Shown here: one piece after another, positions 35,043 through 44,303 of the stretch
How the letters are laid out: each line of letters begins with the position of its first letter
Position numbering within the stretch: the stretch's first letter is position 1
Source: Paraburkholderia phenoliruptrix
Lineage (GTDB): Bacteria > Pseudomonadota > Gammaproteobacteria > Burkholderiales > Burkholderiaceae
Direction: 5' to 3'
DNA length: 64,000 nt
NCBI RefSeq assembly: GCF_902859825.1
Contig: NZ_CADIKB010000026.1
Coordinates: 1-64,000 of the forward strand
Notes under the pieces: generated by a model
The model's database searches: none
The model's input: only the letters and a program-made list of their open reading frames with translations
What the model was told of the DNA's origin: nothing
Position numbers and translations under genes: made by a program

Positions 35043-35046
35043 TTTG

Positions 35047-36090
35047 ATGCAGACTCCGCGGTTCAATAAAACGACTATCTGGGGGCGGCTGCCGGCATTC
35101 CTGTTCTGCGCAGCCGTATTGTTGTCCGCTACACCGCGGGTATTTGCACAAACCGACGACCCGCTCGTCGCCCGCCGCACGGCCGCCGATCTGCTGGACC
35201 GCATTCATCAGGCCGCGCAGCAGCAGAACTACGAGGGCGCGTTCGTCTATCAGCGCGGCAATTTCGTTCAGACGTCGCGCATCGCCCATTACGCGACCCG
35301 GGCCGAAGGCGAGTTCGAGCAGTTGGAGAGCCTCGACGGCAAGCCGCGCAAGATGCTGCGTCATAACGACGAGCTCTACACGTTCGTGCCCGAGCGCCAC
35401 TTGTGTGTGGTCGAAAAGCGCCAGAACAAGGACTCGTTCCCCGCTTTGCTGGCTGTGAGCGGCGAGCAGGTGCTGTCCGTATACGAGCCGAAACTGCTCG
35501 GCGACGATCGCGTGGCGGGCGTTGAAAGCCAGGTGATCGAACTCGACCCCAAAGACGCCTACCGTTTCGCTTACAAGCTGTGGGCCGACAAGAAAACGGG
35601 CTTGCTGCTGCGCGCGCAAACGCTCGATCCGAACGGTCAGGTGCTCGAACAACTGTCCTTTTCGCAAATTCGCATCGGCGTGCCGGTCGAGAAGGCCGGT
35701 ATCGTGAGCGGTATTCGCAACACCGCCGGCTGGACGGTGGTGCATCCACCCATCGAGCCGGTCGACATGGCTGCGCAAGGGTGGCAATTCGGCTCGGCCG
35801 TGCCGGGTTTCCGCAAGATTCGCGAATTGCGCCGTCCCATGGCGGCGCGGGAAGCCGGCCAACCGACCATTCCGGTCGATCAGGCAGTGTTTTCCGACGG
35901 TCTCGCCGCGGTCTCGGTGTTCATCGAGCCGGTTGAGAACAACACGCGCAAGGAAGGCGCGGGCAGCAGCGGCGCGACCCACGTGCTGGTGAAGCGCCGC
36001 GGCGACTTCTGGATTACCCTGCTCGGTGAAGTCCCTCAGGCCACGTTGCAGCAATTTGCGTCTGCCATAGAATACAAGGCTCCGAAGTAA
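35047..36090 (+). CDS. rseB: Sigma-E regulatory protein RseB (MucB)
   Basis: Periplasmic sensor that binds RseA and lipoprotein or LPS signals and so controls RseA cleavage. The 347-residue precursor has a signal peptide (LPAFLFCAAVLLSATPRVFA, cleavage near residue 35). The lipoprotein-binding-like N-domain follows (YEGAFVYQRGNFVQTSRIAH) and then a C-terminal domain with FSDGLAAVSVFIEP. It starts four bases after rseA. No rseC gene follows; a protease gene does. Confidence 0.93.
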   Translation: MQTPRFNKTTIWGRLPAFLFCAAVLLSATPRVFAQTDDPLVARRTAADLLDRIHQAAQQQNYEGAFVYQRGNFVQTSRIAHYATRAEGEFEQLESLDGKPRKMLRHNDELYTFVPERHLCVVEKRQNKDSFPALLAVSGEQVLSVYEPKLLGDDRVAGVESQVIELDPKDAYRFAYKLWADKKTGLLLRAQTLDPNGQVLEQLSFSQIRIGVPVEKAGIVSGIRNTAGWTVVHPPIEPVDMAAQGWQFGSAVPGFRKIRELRRPMAAREAGQPTIPVDQAVFSDGLAAVSVFIEPVENNTRKEGAGSSGATHVLVKRRGDFWITLLGEVPQATLQQFASAIEYKAPK

Positions 36091-36125
36091 TTCTCCGACT
36101 CCTGCATCCCTCGGCTTCCTACGAT

Positions 36126-37637
36126 ATGACGACTTTCTCGGTGCGCAAATTTCTCGCGGCCGCGGTAGTGGCGGCATGTTTGCCGTTCGCACCGCACACG
36201 GCGTCGGCGGCCTCCGCAGCCAATCTGCCCGACTTCACTGACCTCGTCGACAAGGTCGGTCCGGCTGTCGTCAACATTCGCACGACCACGCGCGTGACGA
36301 GCAGCGGGGGGCCGCGGGGCGCGTTGCCGCCGGGCATGGACGACGGCGACATGTCCGAGTTCTTCCGCCGCTTCTTCGGCATTCCGATGCCGCAGTCGCC
36401 GCAATCGCCCGGCGCGCCGCGCGGCGGCGATAACGGTGGTAGCGGCGGCAGCCAGGACGGGCCGGACAGCAACGATCCGGAACAGAACAGTGGCGTCGGC
36501 TCGGGCTTCATCTTGTCGGCCGACGGCTACGTGATGACCAATGCGCACGTCATCGACGACGCGGACACCATTTACGTCACGCTGACCGACAAGCGCGAGT
36601 TCAAGGCGAAGCTCATCGGCGTGGACGACCGGACGGATGTCGCGGTCGTCAAGATCAGCGCCGCGAACCTGCCGACCATCACCATCGGCGATTCGAACAA
36701 GGTCCGCGTGGGCGAGTGGGTCGTCGCGATCGGCTCGCCGTTCGGCCTCGAGAATACGGTCACGGCCGGCATCGTCAGCGCGAAGGGGCGCGATACCGGC
36801 GACTATCTGCCGTTTATCCAGACCGACGTGGCCGTCAATCCGGGCAACTCGGGCGGCCCGCTCATCAATATGCAGGGCGAGGTGATCGGCATCAACTCGC
36901 AGATCTACAGCCGCACCGGCGGTTTCATGGGCATTTCGTTCGCCATCCCGATCGACGAGGCAATGCGCGTGGCCGACCAGCTGAAAGCGTCGGGCAAGGT
37001 GGTGCGCGGCCGCATCGCGGTGGCAATCGGCGAAGTGACGAAAGATGTCGCGGACTCGCTCGGCTTGCCGAAGGCGCAAGGCGCGCTCGTCAGCAGCGTC
37101 GAGCCGGGCGGCCCGGCGGACAAGGCGGGCGTGCAGCCGGGCGACATCATCCTCAAGTTCAACGGCCATTCGGTCGATACGGCGACGGACCTGCCGCGCA
37201 TGGTCGGCGACACGAAGCCGGGCACGAAGGCGACCATCACCGTCTGGCGCAAGGGCCAAACGCGGGATCTGCCGGTCACGATCGCCGAGATGCAGCCTGA
37301 CAAGACATCGAAGGCCGATCAGAAGAAGCCGCAGGCGCCGAAGCAGCGCGCCACGAACGCGCTCGGGCTTGCCGTCAGCGATATTCCGGCCGATCAGCTG
37401 CGCACGCTCAAACTGCGCAACGGCGTGCAGATCGACGCGGTGGACGGTCCGGCCGCGCGGGTCGGCTTGCAGAAGGGCGACATCATTCTGCGCGTGGGCG
37501 ATACCGACATCACGAGTGCGAAGCAGTTCGACGAACTCACTGCGCATCTGGACTCGCAGAAAATGGTCGCGCTGCTGGTCCGCCGCGGCGAGAACACGCA
37601 GTTCGTGCCGATTCGTCCGCGCGGCGTCCAGAAATGA
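36126..37637 (+). CDS. mucD: DegP/HtrA-family periplasmic serine protease (MucD)
   Basis: Periplasmic protease and chaperone that removes misfolded envelope proteins. The 503-residue precursor has a signal peptide ending near ASA at residue 28. The S1C protease triad is His141 (TNAHVI), Asp171 (DRTDVAVVKI) and Ser242 (NPGNSGGPL). Two PDZ domains follow (about 290-370 and 405-495). A Gly/Ser/Asp-rich linker at about 95-122 forms the LA-loop region. It ends the sigma-E operon and overlaps the next small gene by four bases. Confidence 0.95.
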   Translation: MTTFSVRKFLAAAVVAACLPFAPHTASAASAANLPDFTDLVDKVGPAVVNIRTTTRVTSSGGPRGALPPGMDDGDMSEFFRRFFGIPMPQSPQSPGAPRGGDNGGSGGSQDGPDSNDPEQNSGVGSGFILSADGYVMTNAHVIDDADTIYVTLTDKREFKAKLIGVDDRTDVAVVKISAANLPTITIGDSNKVRVGEWVVAIGSPFGLENTVTAGIVSAKGRDTGDYLPFIQTDVAVNPGNSGGPLINMQGEVIGINSQIYSRTGGFMGISFAIPIDEAMRVADQLKASGKVVRGRIAVAIGEVTKDVADSLGLPKAQGALVSSVEPGGPADKAGVQPGDIILKFNGHSVDTATDLPRMVGDTKPGTKATITVWRKGQTRDLPVTIAEMQPDKTSKADQKKPQAPKQRATNALGLAVSDIPADQLRTLKLRNGVQIDAVDGPAARVGLQKGDIILRVGDTDITSAKQFDELTAHLDSQKMVALLVRRGENTQFVPIRPRGVQK

Positions 37638-37906
37638 CGAAGACGGCGCCGCTCACGCTCTACGGGCGCGCGTGGTGCCACTTGTGCGACGACATGCGCG
37701 CGGCGCTCGAGCCCTTGCTGGCCGAGTTCGGCGCGCAGCTCGTCGTGATCGACGTCGACAGCGATCCGTTGCTCGAGGCCCGCTACAACGAACTCGTGCC
37801 GGTGCTGGTGTGCGACGGCGTGCAGCTCTGTCACTACCATCTCGACGAAGCGCGCGTGCGCGGCGCGCTAGCGGCTCGCGTTGCCGGCGCCGAACCGGCT
37901 CGCTGA
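37634..37906 (+). CDS. Glutaredoxin-like (thioredoxin-fold) protein
   Basis: A 90-residue cytoplasmic protein of the DUF836/glutaredoxin-like family. The N-terminal LTLYGRAWCHLCDDM carries a CxxC (CHLC) redox motif near residue 15, then a beta strand VVIDVDSDP and the cis-Pro segment ELVPVLVCDG. The substrate is unknown. It is coupled to mucD by an ATGA overlap, although the two products act in different compartments. Confidence 0.9.
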   Translation: MTKTAPLTLYGRAWCHLCDDMRAALEPLLAEFGAQLVVIDVDSDPLLEARYNELVPVLVCDGVQLCHYHLDEARVRGALAARVAGAEPAR

Positions 37907-38076
37907 AGGCGGGCGCGCTCTGCCGCGAGTGTCTCCCGCCTGCCTACGCACGTTGGAGGCGGATTTTTCTGCCCGGCTCGGGCGTCTTTCGGGAACCCGC
38001 TTCTCGCCCAAAGCGCGCAAGATGCGCCGGGCGCCGGCCTTTTCGGCTAAAATAGATAAGTTTTTCACCTACTTAC

Positions 38077-38113
38077 AAGGCGTGCTCCGCTATTGTCCGA
38101 GCGCGCCTTTTTT
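38077..38113 (+). terminator. Terminator-like stem-loop ahead of lepA
   Basis: AAGGCG-T-GCTC (38077-38087) pairs with GAGC-G-CGCCTT (38099-38109), an 11-bp stem including one T-G wobble, followed by TTTT. It ends 16 bases before the lepA start, so it may terminate the sigma-E operon transcript or attenuate lepA. Confidence 0.6.
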
Positions 38114-38129
38114 GCTTGATCGGCACTGA

Positions 38130-39923
38130 ATGGATCATATTCGTAACTTCTCGATCATTGCGCACATCGACCACGGCAAGTCGACGCTCGCCGATCGCAT
38201 CATCCAGATTTGCGGCGGTTTGTCCGACCGCGAGATGGAAGCCCAGGTGCTCGACTCGATGGATCTCGAGCGCGAGCGCGGCATCACCATCAAGGCACAA
38301 ACCGCGGCGCTGTCCTATCGCGCGCGCGACGGCAAGGTCTACAACCTCAACATGATCGACACACCGGGCCACGTCGACTTCTCGTACGAAGTCAGCCGCT
38401 CGCTGTCGGCATGCGAAGGCGCGCTGCTGGTGGTGGACGCGAGCCAGGGCGTGGAGGCGCAAACGGTCGCCAACTGCTACACGGCAATCGAATTGGGCGT
38501 CGAAGTCGTTCCCGTGCTCAACAAGATCGACTTGCCGGCCGCGAATCCGGAAAATGCGATCGCCGAAATCGAAGACGTGATCGGCATCGACGCGACCGAC
38601 GCCACACACTGCAGCGCGAAGACCGGTCTCGGCGTCGAAGACGTGCTCGAGGCGCTGATCGCCAAAGTGCCGCCGCCGAAGGGCGACCCTGAAGCGCCGC
38701 TGCAGGCGCTCATTATCGACTCGTGGTTCGACAACTACGTCGGCGTCGTCATGCTCGTGCGTATCGTCAACGGCACGCTGCGTCCGAAAGACAAGATCCG
38801 CCTGATGGCCACCGGCGCGCAGTATCCGGTCGAGCACATCGGCGTGTTCACGCCCAAGTCGAAGAATCTGGAAATGTTGTCGGCAGGGCAGGTGGGCTTC
38901 ATCATCGCGGGCATCAAGGAGTTGGCCGCCGCGAAGGTGGGCGATACCGTCACGCTCGTGAACCGTCCCGCTGAGGAGCCGCTGCCGGGCTTCAAGGAAG
39001 TGAAGCCGCAGGTGTTCGCCGGCCTCTATCCGGTCGAGGCGAATCAGTACGACGCGCTGCGCGACTCGCTGGAAAAACTGAAACTGAACGACGCATCGCT
39101 GCATTACGAGCCTGAAGTTTCGCAAGCGCTGGGCTTTGGTTTCCGCTGTGGCTTCCTGGGTCTTCTGCACATGGAGATTGTGCAGGAACGTCTCGAACGC
39201 GAGTTCGACATGGACCTGATCACCACCGCGCCCACCGTCGTGTACGAGGTCGTGCAACGCGACGGCACCGTCATCATGGTCGAGAATCCGGCCAAGATGC
39301 CCGACCCGTCGAAGATCGAAGAAGTGCGCGAGCCGATCGTCACGGTCAATCTGTACATGCCTCAGGACTACGTCGGCCCGGTGATCACGCTGTGTACGCA
39401 AAAACGCGGCACGCAGATCAACATGCAGTATCACGGCCGCCAGGTGCAGTTGACCTACGAGATTCCGATGGGCGAAGTCGTGCTCGACTTTTTCGACCGC
39501 CTGAAGTCCATTTCGCGCGGCTATGCGTCGATGGATTACGAGTTCAAGGAATATCGCGCGTCGGATGTGGTGAAGGTTGACATGCTGATCAACGGCGACA
39601 AGGTCGACGCGCTGTCGGTCATCGTGCACCGCTCGCAGAGCCAGTATCGCGGCCGCGAAGTGGCGGCGAAAATGCGCGAGCTGATTCCGCGTCAAATGTA
39701 CGACGTCGCGGTTCAGGCGACCATCGGCTCGAACATCATCGCGCGTGAGAACATTAAAGCCTTGCGTAAGAACGTGCTGGCAAAATGCTACGGCGGCGAC
39801 ATTACACGTAAAAAGAAGCTGCTGGAAAAGCAGAAGGCAGGCAAGAAGCGAATGAAGCAAGTGGGGTCCGTCGAGATTCCGCAAGAGGCTTTCCTCGCCA
39901 TCCTGCGTGTCGAAGACAAATAA
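38130..39923 (+). CDS. lepA: Elongation factor 4 (LepA)
   Basis: Ribosome-associated GTPase that back-translocates or aids initiation under stress. The 597-residue protein has G1 AHIDHGKSTL, G3 DTPGHVDFSYE and G4 NKIDLP. EF-G-like domains and the LepA-specific C-terminal domain (RGREVAAKMRELIPRQMYDVAVQA) follow. Length equals E. coli LepA (599). It is followed by lepB, the conserved order. Confidence 0.98.
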   Translation: MDHIRNFSIIAHIDHGKSTLADRIIQICGGLSDREMEAQVLDSMDLERERGITIKAQTAALSYRARDGKVYNLNMIDTPGHVDFSYEVSRSLSACEGALLVVDASQGVEAQTVANCYTAIELGVEVVPVLNKIDLPAANPENAIAEIEDVIGIDATDATHCSAKTGLGVEDVLEALIAKVPPPKGDPEAPLQALIIDSWFDNYVGVVMLVRIVNGTLRPKDKIRLMATGAQYPVEHIGVFTPKSKNLEMLSAGQVGFIIAGIKELAAAKVGDTVTLVNRPAEEPLPGFKEVKPQVFAGLYPVEANQYDALRDSLEKLKLNDASLHYEPEVSQALGFGFRCGFLGLLHMEIVQERLEREFDMDLITTAPTVVYEVVQRDGTVIMVENPAKMPDPSKIEEVREPIVTVNLYMPQDYVGPVITLCTQKRGTQINMQYHGRQVQLTYEIPMGEVVLDFFDRLKSISRGYASMDYEFKEYRASDVVKVDMLINGDKVDALSVIVHRSQSQYRGREVAAKMRELIPRQMYDVAVQATIGSNIIARENIKALRKNVLAKCYGGDITRKKKLLEKQKAGKKRMKQVGSVEIPQEAFLAILRVEDK

Positions 39924-39941
39924 GACGAACAACGGAACCCT

Positions 39942-40835
39942 ATGAATTTTGCGCTGATTCTTTTTGTGCTCGTCATTTTGACGGGCGTCGCATGGGTCGC
40001 AGACAAACTGGTTTTCATGCCGCAACGGCGGCGCGCGGCGGAAGCGGCGGTCGCGGAGTTCGACCGTCAGCAGGAGCGCATCGGCGAGCGTTTCGCCGAT
40101 GAAAACGCCGCGCAAACGCGCGCTCGTCTGCGTGACGACAAGCTGCGCCAACCGTGGTGGCTCGAATATTCGGCGAGCTTTTTCCCGGTGATTCTGGTGG
40201 TTTTCGTGGTGCGCTCTTTCGTCGTGGAGCCGTTCAAGATTCCGTCGGGCTCCATGGTGCCGACGCTGGTCGTGGGCGACTTCATTCTCGTCAATAAATT
40301 CGACTACGGCATCCGTCTGCCGATCACGAACACCAAACTCACCGAGGGCCGGCCGCTTGAGCGCGGCGATGTGGTGGTGTTCCGCTATCCGAAAGACGAG
40401 TCGGTCGACTACATCAAGCGTGTGATCGGCTTGCCGGGCGACACGGTCGCCTATCAGGACAAGCAGTTGACGATCAACGGCAAGCCGGTGCCCGAAACGC
40501 CGCTGCCCGATTATCTCGACGAGGAACGTCTTGGTTATGCAAAGCAGTTTGAAGAAAACCTGGACGGCCGCAAGAATGCGATTCTGAACAATCCTGCGGT
40601 GCCGCCGTTTATCGTCGGCGCGGAAGATTATCCCTATCGCGATAACTGCACCTACAACGCACGCGGCGTTATCTGCAAGGTGCCGCCGGGCAATTACTTT
40701 ATGATGGGCGACAACCGCGATAACAGTGCGGACAGCCGCTATTGGGGTTTTGCGCCGGATAAGAATATTGTCGGCCGCGCGTTTTTTATCTGGATGAACT
40801 TCAGCAATCTCAAGCGCATTGGTTCGTTCCAGTGA
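39942..40835 (+). CDS. lepB: Signal peptidase I (LepB)
   Basis: Inner membrane peptidase that removes signal peptides from exported proteins. Two N-terminal membrane helices (about residues 2-20 and 76-95) flank a charged cytoplasmic loop. The catalytic Ser104 is in IPSGSMVPTL and the general base Lys158 in VDYIKRVIGLPGD. The MGDNRDNSADSRYWGF box is near residue 255. Length 297. It is 18 bases after lepA. Confidence 0.97.
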   Translation: MNFALILFVLVILTGVAWVADKLVFMPQRRRAAEAAVAEFDRQQERIGERFADENAAQTRARLRDDKLRQPWWLEYSASFFPVILVVFVVRSFVVEPFKIPSGSMVPTLVVGDFILVNKFDYGIRLPITNTKLTEGRPLERGDVVVFRYPKDESVDYIKRVIGLPGDTVAYQDKQLTINGKPVPETPLPDYLDEERLGYAKQFEENLDGRKNAILNNPAVPPFIVGAEDYPYRDNCTYNARGVICKVPPGNYFMMGDNRDNSADSRYWGFAPDKNIVGRAFFIWMNFSNLKRIGSFQ

Positions 40836-41040
40836 GCTTCGCGTGAGCCGCATGACACGCCGCGAGCCGCGCCGCTTCTCGACTGATCGCATGTCCATGA
40901 TCGATCACGAACGCGGCCGTCAAAGCGGCGGTGTGTTGCCACGCCACTTTAAGAAACTCCGGTAACGTCGCTTCACCACGCTTTTTCCGCTGGCCGTACC
41001 GCGTTTTCGCCCGGTACGGCGCCCGCGTTATACTCTGCCC

Positions 41041-42444
41041 ATGCCCTCATCTCCGTTGGAAAGCCGTCTGCGCTACGAATTTCGCAATGCGGAATTGCTG
41101 CGCCAGGCTTTAACGCACCGCAGTCATAGCTCCACGCATAACGAACGGCTCGAATTTCTTGGCGACTCCGTTCTGAATTGCGCGGTGGCTGCGCTTTTGT
41201 TCCAACGTTTCGGCAAGCTGGACGAGGGCGATTTGTCGCGCGTCCGTGCGAATCTGGTCAAGCAGCAATCGCTTTACGAAATTGCTCAGGCCCTGAATAT
41301 TTCGGAAGGACTTCGCCTCGGCGAGGGTGAACTGCGCAGCGGCGGTTTCCGCCGGCCGTCCATCCTTGCCGACACGCTGGAAGCCGTGCTGGGTGCGGTG
41401 TTCCTCGACGGCGGCTTTGAAGCCGCGCAGACCGTCATCAAGCGTCTTTACGTGCCTATTCTCGATCACATCGACCCGCGCACGCTCGGCAAGGACGCCA
41501 AGACGCTTCTGCAGGAATATCTGCAAGGGCACAAGATTGCGCTGCCCACCTACACCGTTGTCGCGACCCATGGTGCGGCGCACAATCAGCAATTCGAAGT
41601 CGAATGCACAGTGCCCAAGCTGGACGTGAAAGTGTCCGGTTCCGGCGCGAGCCGCCGGGCGGCGGAGCAGGCTGCAGCGAAAAAAGCGCTCGACGAAGTC
41701 ATGGCCGCAGCGCCTGCGGTCGTCTCCAAGTCGAAGCGGTCAAAGGGCGCCCGCGCGGCGAAAAAGGCTGAGGCCGAAATCGTGCCAGGCGTCACCGGCG
41801 TGCAGGCCGCGCTGGATCTGCGCAGCCCCGACCGCAAGAGCGAACGCGCGGCGGCGCGAGGCGAAGCGCGTACGGTGGCGGGCGCGGAGCCCGTCGGTGA
41901 GCGGGCGGCCCTCGCGGTGGCGACTGCCGCGGCACCGCTTGCCGTGATTCGCGCCGCCCACGTGGAGTACAGCGCGCCGGAGAGGCTCGAACGCGCGGAC
42001 AAGGCCGAGAAGGCCGAAAGAGGCAACATGGCGGACAAAGCCGACAGGCTGGATAGGCCTGCCGCGCAGGTGAGCGAGAAACCGGTGGAGAAGGCGGCAG
42101 AGAAATCCGCAGCAGACAAGCCGACTGAATCGAAGGCGGTGGAGTCGAGAGTCGCGGACTTGAAGGCCGCGGAACCGCGGGCCGCAGATTCAAAGAGTGC
42201 GGACCCTAAAGCTGCCGACTTGAAGACCGCCGACCCAAAGGCCGCCGACCTTAAACCCGCTGAAACCAAACCCGTCGACACGAAACCCGCCGACCCCACC
42301 GCCCGCGGCACGGACAAGCCGCACCGCAGCCGCGAGGCAGCGGGCAGCGGCGCCGCCCCGGCGACCAGCGCCGCGGCGCGCACCGAACACGAACCCGGCG
42401 TAGCCGACGCGGTACCCACGCGCGTCGCCGACGCGGGCCATTGA
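41041..42444 (+). CDS. rnc: Ribonuclease III with long C-terminal extension
   Basis: Double-strand-specific endoribonuclease that processes rRNA precursors and some mRNAs. The catalytic signature ERLEFLGDS is at residues 36-44 with a second acidic site in LADTLEAVLGAVFLDGG. The double-stranded RNA-binding domain spans about residues 150-225. The usual enzyme ends there (about 225), but this one is 467 residues long. The extra ~240 residues are Ala/Lys/Glu/Asp-rich, with repeats such as KAADLKTADPKAADLK. Era follows 52 bases downstream. Confidence 0.95.
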   Translation: MPSSPLESRLRYEFRNAELLRQALTHRSHSSTHNERLEFLGDSVLNCAVAALLFQRFGKLDEGDLSRVRANLVKQQSLYEIAQALNISEGLRLGEGELRSGGFRRPSILADTLEAVLGAVFLDGGFEAAQTVIKRLYVPILDHIDPRTLGKDAKTLLQEYLQGHKIALPTYTVVATHGAAHNQQFEVECTVPKLDVKVSGSGASRRAAEQAAAKKALDEVMAAAPAVVSKSKRSKGARAAKKAEAEIVPGVTGVQAALDLRSPDRKSERAAARGEARTVAGAEPVGERAALAVATAAAPLAVIRAAHVEYSAPERLERADKAEKAERGNMADKADRLDRPAAQVSEKPVEKAAEKSAADKPTESKAVESRVADLKAAEPRAADSKSADPKAADLKTADPKAADLKPAETKPVDTKPADPTARGTDKPHRSREAAGSGAAPATSAAARTEHEPGVADAVPTRVADAGH

Positions 42445-42496
42445 TTGCCAAGGCGCGCCTTTTCGCGCGTCGATCCGAACCTGCCGTAGCCCGAAT

Positions 42497-43396
42497 ATGA
42501 ACGCTCCCACTCCCACTGGTTTTCGCTGCGGCATGGTCGCGATCGTCGGCCGCCCGAACGTCGGCAAATCGACGCTGATGAACGCGCTGGTCGGCCAGAA
42601 AGTCAGCATCACGTCGCGCAAGGCGCAGACCACGCGCCATCGCATCACCGGCATCCATACGCTGGAAGACGCCCAGTACATTTTCGTCGACACGCCGGGC
42701 TTCCAGACCAAGCACAGCAGCGCGCTGAACCGGTCGCTGAACCGGGCGGTGACGTCCACGCTCACCGCCGTGGACGCGATCCTGTTCGTGATCGAGGCCG
42801 GCCGTTTCGGCGCGGACGATCAGAAAGTGCTCGACCTGATTCCGCCTTCGGTGCCCACGCTGCTCATCGCGAACAAGCTCGATCGCGTGTCGGACAAAGA
42901 TTCGCTGTTCCCGTTCATGCAGCAGATGAGCGCCCTGCGCCCGTTCAACGAGATCGTGCCGCTGTCGGCCAAGAACCCCGACGACATCAAGCGTCTGATG
43001 GCGACCGTCAAGCCCTACCTGCCGGAAGGCGCGCCGATTTACGGCGAAGACGATCTCACCGATCGCAGCGAGCGCTTTCTCGCGGCGGAAATTCTGCGCG
43101 AAAAAGTGTTCCGCTGGACCGGCGACGAACTGCCCTACACGAGCACCGTACTGATCGACAAGTTCGAAACCGAAGGGCGCCTGCGCCGTATCTTCGCGAC
43201 GATTCTCGTCGAACGCGACACGCACAAGGCGATGATCATCGGCCAGAAGGGCGCCAAGCTGAAGCAGATCAGCACCGAGGCGCGCCTCGACATGGAAAAG
43301 CTGTTCGACGGCCCCGTCTATCTCGAAACCTTCATCAAGGTGAAGAGCGGCTGGGCCGACAATGAAGCAGGACTTCGCGCGTATGGGTACGAATGA
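42497..43396 (+). CDS. era: GTPase Era
   Basis: Essential GTPase that binds the 3' end of 16S rRNA in small subunit assembly. The 299-residue protein has G1 GRPNVGKST (residues 14-22 region), G3 DTPGFQ, G4 NKLD and a C-terminal KH domain (AMIIGQKGAKLKQI). Length equals E. coli Era (301). Its end overlaps the recO start region. Confidence 0.98.
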   Translation: MNAPTPTGFRCGMVAIVGRPNVGKSTLMNALVGQKVSITSRKAQTTRHRITGIHTLEDAQYIFVDTPGFQTKHSSALNRSLNRAVTSTLTAVDAILFVIEAGRFGADDQKVLDLIPPSVPTLLIANKLDRVSDKDSLFPFMQQMSALRPFNEIVPLSAKNPDDIKRLMATVKPYLPEGAPIYGEDDLTDRSERFLAAEILREKVFRWTGDELPYTSTVLIDKFETEGRLRRIFATILVERDTHKAMIIGQKGAKLKQISTEARLDMEKLFDGPVYLETFIKVKSGWADNEAGLRAYGYE

Positions 43397-44303
43397 CGCG
43401 TGGGTCACGCTGAATTCCGACACCGGTCCGGACGATTCGGAGCCGGCCGAGCCGTCTCGCGAGCGCTCCAAGTCCGCTCGCGCTAGCCGCACATCATCCG
43501 CGAAAAAATCCGCTGAAGCCGGCGCCGCAGCCGGCGATCCGGCGCACAAGGCGCCAGCCCGCAAGTCGTCGCGCGGGGGCGCAGCTTCCGAATACCGGAT
43601 CGCCGAGCAGCCCGCCTTCGTTCTGCATAGCTATCCGTACCGTGAGACGAGTCTGATCATCGACGTGCTGTCGCGCGATCACGGGCGTCTCGCGCTCGTC
43701 GCAAAGGGCGCGAAGCGGCCGCACTCGGCATTGCGCGGCGTCTTGCAGACGTTCCAGCCGCTCGCGCTGTCATGGTCGGGCAAGTCGGAAGTGCGCACGC
43801 TCACCGGCGCCGAATGGGTCGGCGGCATGCTGCCTCTGACCGGCGACGCGCTCCTGTGCGGTTTCTACGTGAACGAGCTGCTCGTCAAGTTCTGTGCGCG
43901 CGAAGATCCGCATCCGCAACTCTTCCATCACTACGTGGTCACCATGACGCGCCTCGCGCACGACGAGCCGCCGGTCCAGGTGCTCCGCTCCTTCGAGCGC
44001 GTGCTGTTGCGCGAGACCGGTTACGCGATGTCGCTGGATCGCACGGTCGCGCGCAGAGCCGTCGAAGCCGGTGGCCGCTACGTGTTCGACCCGGAACGCG
44101 GCGTGCGCGAAGCCTCCGGCGACTTGCCGGCGCAATGGCCGGTGGTCGCAGGCCAGACCTTGCTCGATATGGAAAAGGACGATTACCATCGAGCGCAGAC
44201 CGTGGCGCAAAGCAAAACGCTGATGCGCTTTCTGCTCAACACTTATCTTGGCGGCACGCCGCTCGCGACGCGCCAGATTCTGATCGACTTGCAGAACTTA
44301 TGA
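43362..44303 (+). CDS. recO: DNA repair protein RecO with N-terminal extension
   Basis: Helps load RecA on SSB-coated single-stranded DNA in the RecFOR pathway. The conserved part (OB-fold, FVLHSYPYRETSLIIDVLSRDHGRLALVAKGAKRP) begins only near residue 80. The first ~75 residues are Ser/Ala/Lys/Arg-rich and low complexity. Total length 313 against about 240 in E. coli. The start could be 43362 or 43383 (MGTNDAW); both overlap the end of era. No zinc-finger cysteine set is seen. Its stop overlaps pdxJ by four bases. Confidence 0.92.
   Translation: MKQDFARMGTNDAWVTLNSDTGPDDSEPAEPSRERSKSARASRTSSAKKSAEAGAAAGDPAHKAPARKSSRGGAASEYRIAEQPAFVLHSYPYRETSLIIDVLSRDHGRLALVAKGAKRPHSALRGVLQTFQPLALSWSGKSEVRTLTGAEWVGGMLPLTGDALLCGFYVNELLVKFCAREDPHPQLFHHYVVTMTRLAHDEPPVQVLRSFERVLLRETGYAMSLDRTVARRAVEAGGRYVFDPERGVREASGDLPAQWPVVAGQTLLDMEKDDYHRAQTVAQSKTLMRFLLNTYLGGTPLATRQILIDLQNL

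Noticed and set aside
38073..40898. A 941-codon frame antisense to lepA and lepB
   Set aside because: Both sense-strand genes are unmistakable; the antisense product has no recognisable motif.
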